This document shows positions 6,148 to 7,185 of a DNA stretch of 7,185 nt, in pieces. The stretch is taken from contig CAKOIM010000031.1 of NCBI GenBank assembly GCA_934086815.1, positions 1 to 7,185 of the forward strand, written 5' to 3'. Both the position numbers and the translations under genes were made by a program. The stretch comes from an uncultured Bacilli bacterium (GTDB lineage: Bacteria; Bacillota_I; Bacilli_A; RF39; UBA660). How positions within the stretch are numbered: the stretch's first letter is position 1; each line of letters starts with the position of its first letter. The notes beneath the pieces were generated by a model. It saw nothing but the letters and a program-made list of their open reading frames with translations, was not told the DNA's origin and searched no databases.

Positions 6148-6194
6148 AAAAAGGAAATGAAGCCTCTTCTTACAACAATAACTAATAGAGGAGG
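6132..6194 (+). repeat. 63-bp direct repeat, copy 2 (ABC transporter leader)
   Basis: This is the partner of 5248-5310 at an offset of 884 bases, with 48 identical bases (6147-6194). Here the repeat ends exactly at the GAGGAGG ribosome site of the ABC transporter gene. Together the copies enclose the antitoxin gene and the toxin remnant. Confidence 0.9.
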
Positions 6195-6225
6195 CAAAAA
6201 TGATTACATTAAAAAACATAAATAA
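6157..6225 (+). CDS. Possible 22-codon leader peptide
   Basis: An ATG at 6157 opens a frame beginning MKPLLTTITNRGGK that runs through the hairpin and over the transporter start, ending at TAA 6223-6225. The first 14 codons are kept in repeat copy 1, but there the DNA itself is identical up to codon 13, so this is not proof of coding. AAGGA ends only two bases before the ATG, a poor spacing. If translated, a ribosome on codons 2-6 would block the 5' arm of the hairpin and free the downstream ribosome site. Confidence 0.3.
   Translation: MKPLLTTITNRGGKNDYIKKHK
6162..6195 (+). promoter_or_regulatory. Hairpin sequestering the ABC transporter ribosome-binding site
   Basis: GCCTCTTCT (6162-6170) pairs with AGAGGAGGC (6187-6195) over nine bases, including one T·G wobble, around a 16-base loop. 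The 3' arm is the Shine-Dalgarno site itself, with the ATG at 6200. When folded, translation of the transporter should be low. This matches the architecture of translational attenuators of antibiotic-resistance genes (erm and cat type) or of a ligand- or protein-controlled switch. The trigger is unknown. Confidence 0.6.
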
Positions 6226-7185
6226 ATCATATAATAATACCAAGGTATTAAAAAATATTAACCTAACTTTACCTGATAAAGGATTAATTTGTATTCTAGG
6301 TGCATCTGGTTCCGGGAAAAGTACACTTTTAAATATAATTGGTAAAATTGAAGTTCCAGACAAAGGTGAAGTATATTTTTATAATAAAAACATAAAAGAT
6401 ATAAAAAGTGAAATGTATCACACTAACTATGTAAGTTTCATATATCAAAACTATAACCTTATTGATGCTCTTAGCGTAAAAGACAATTTAAATTTAATTA
6501 CCAAAAATAATGAGTGGATAATTAATAAACTTGGTTTATCTAAAATTAAAAATATTAAAACGAATAAAATAAGTGGTGGTGAAAAACAAAGAACTGCAAT
6601 AGCTAGAAGTATTTTATCCGATTCATTAGTTTATCTGGCAGATGAACCAACAGGTGCTATAGACACGGCTAACAGTATTAAAATTATGCAAATATTAAAA
6701 GAGTTATCCAAAGAAAAATTAGTTTTAATGATTACTCATAATGAAGACTTGGCACATGCTTATGCTGACGAAATTATTTATTTAAAAGATGGAACTATAA
6801 ACAAAAGAAAACCTACTAAAGAATGCCATACTTATAAAGAAATTTTTAAAAATAAAAGAAAGTTAAGTTTCAAGGACATTTTCAAAATATCCATGGGTTA
6901 CCTAAAAGGACAAAAAATAAGAAGTATTCTTACTATATTAGCTACTACTATAGGCCTAACTAGTTTAACAATAGTTTTAGGAATAAATAATGGGTTAAAT
7001 GAAGAAATAAAATCACTAGAAAAAGAAGCATTATATTCGTATCCAATAATTATTCCAAAAGAAAAAATAACTCTTAATATGAGTTTAAATAATAAAAATA
7101 GTAAAACTGAAATAGGAGTTACATCAGATTATAATCTTATCAAAAACAAAATAGATGATAATCTTCTAAATAAAGTCAAAACTTT
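6200..7185 (+). CDS. Partial MacB-like ABC transporter, ATPase-permease fusion
   Basis: 328 codons are visible; the gene runs off the right edge. The ATPase domain (about 1-205) has Walker A GASGSGKST (34-42), Q-loop Q83, signature SGGEKQ (125-130), Walker B LVYLADEP with D148 and E149, the D-loop GAID and H-loop H180, so it should be active. The span from Q-loop to signature is about 42 residues, somewhat short for MacB-type ATPases. A basic linker leads to a membrane helix at about 241-263 (RSILTILATTIGLTSLTIVL), followed by a polar, probably extracytoplasmic segment, as in FtsX/MacB permeases. The class usually exports or senses antimicrobial peptides, macrolides or lipids; the substrate here is unknown. 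The ATG follows GAGGAGG (6188-6194) by five bases, and that site is paired in a hairpin. Full length is probably far longer than seen. Confidence 0.9.
   Translation, partial: MITLKNINKSYNNTKVLKNINLTLPDKGLICILGASGSGKSTLLNIIGKIEVPDKGEVYFYNKNIKDIKSEMYHTNYVSFIYQNYNLIDALSVKDNLNLITKNNEWIINKLGLSKIKNIKTNKISGGEKQRTAIARSILSDSLVYLADEPTGAIDTANSIKIMQILKELSKEKLVLMITHNEDLAHAYADEIIYLKDGTINKRKPTKECHTYKEIFKNKRKLSFKDIFKISMGYLKGQKIRSILTILATTIGLTSLTIVLGINNGLNEEIKSLEKEALYSYPIIIPKEKITLNMSLNNKNSKTEIGVTSDYNLIKNKIDDNLLNKVKT

Noticed and set aside
5248..6194. Insertion sequence or integrase-borne element
   Set aside because: No transposase or integrase gene, no terminal inverted repeats and no tRNA gene are present; only the direct repeats are seen.
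5248..6194. CRISPR array
   Set aside because: There are only two copies 884 bases apart, with coding sequence between them.
6139..6363. Minus-strand open frame of 74 codons
   Set aside because: It runs antisense across the repeat and the Walker A region of the ABC transporter and has no recognisable domain.

Overview
The window is about three quarters A+T, with strong Shine-Dalgarno sites, TATAAT-type promoters and short intrinsic terminators. TGG is used freely for tryptophan, and TGA appears to be an ordinary stop. This points to a low-GC Bacillota-like bacterium, perhaps an uncultured gut Bacilli or Clostridia lineage; the species cannot be named from this sequence. Every gene lies on the + strand.

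Region 1 (1-3180) is the end of an exopolysaccharide or capsule operon. One very long frame, cut by the left edge, joins three parts that are usually separate proteins: a membrane O-antigen-polymerase-like domain, a GT4 glycosyltransferase and an Alg14/PssD-like membrane subunit. The Alg13/PssE-like catalytic partner follows with a one-base overlap, and an intrinsic terminator closes the operon.

Region 2 (3180-5243) is a compact operon with its own extended -10 promoter. It encodes a HAD-IB phosphatase fused to a GtrA-type membrane domain, a CDP-alcohol phosphatidyltransferase that most resembles phosphatidylserine synthase, and a second, free-standing GtrA protein. The theme is lipid head groups and lipid-linked sugar carriers. 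A terminator-like hairpin lies in the first codons of the last gene, and a true terminator overlaps its stop codon.

Region 3 (5248-6194) is accessory. A 63-bp direct repeat occurs at both ends of a degraded AbiE-type (type IV) toxin-antitoxin module. The AbiEi-like antitoxin is intact, with a good promoter between two inverted repeats. The AbiEii-like toxin stops after 33 codons.

Region 4 (about 6056-7185) is a MacB-like ABC transporter with ATPase and permease fused, cut by the right edge. Its best promoter lies inside the toxin remnant. Its leader is the second repeat copy, which can fold so that the Shine-Dalgarno site is fully paired, and which also carries a short possible leader-peptide frame. 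The first repeat copy is the same leader without a gene. The repeat-flanked module and this switch-like leader are the most unusual parts of the window.
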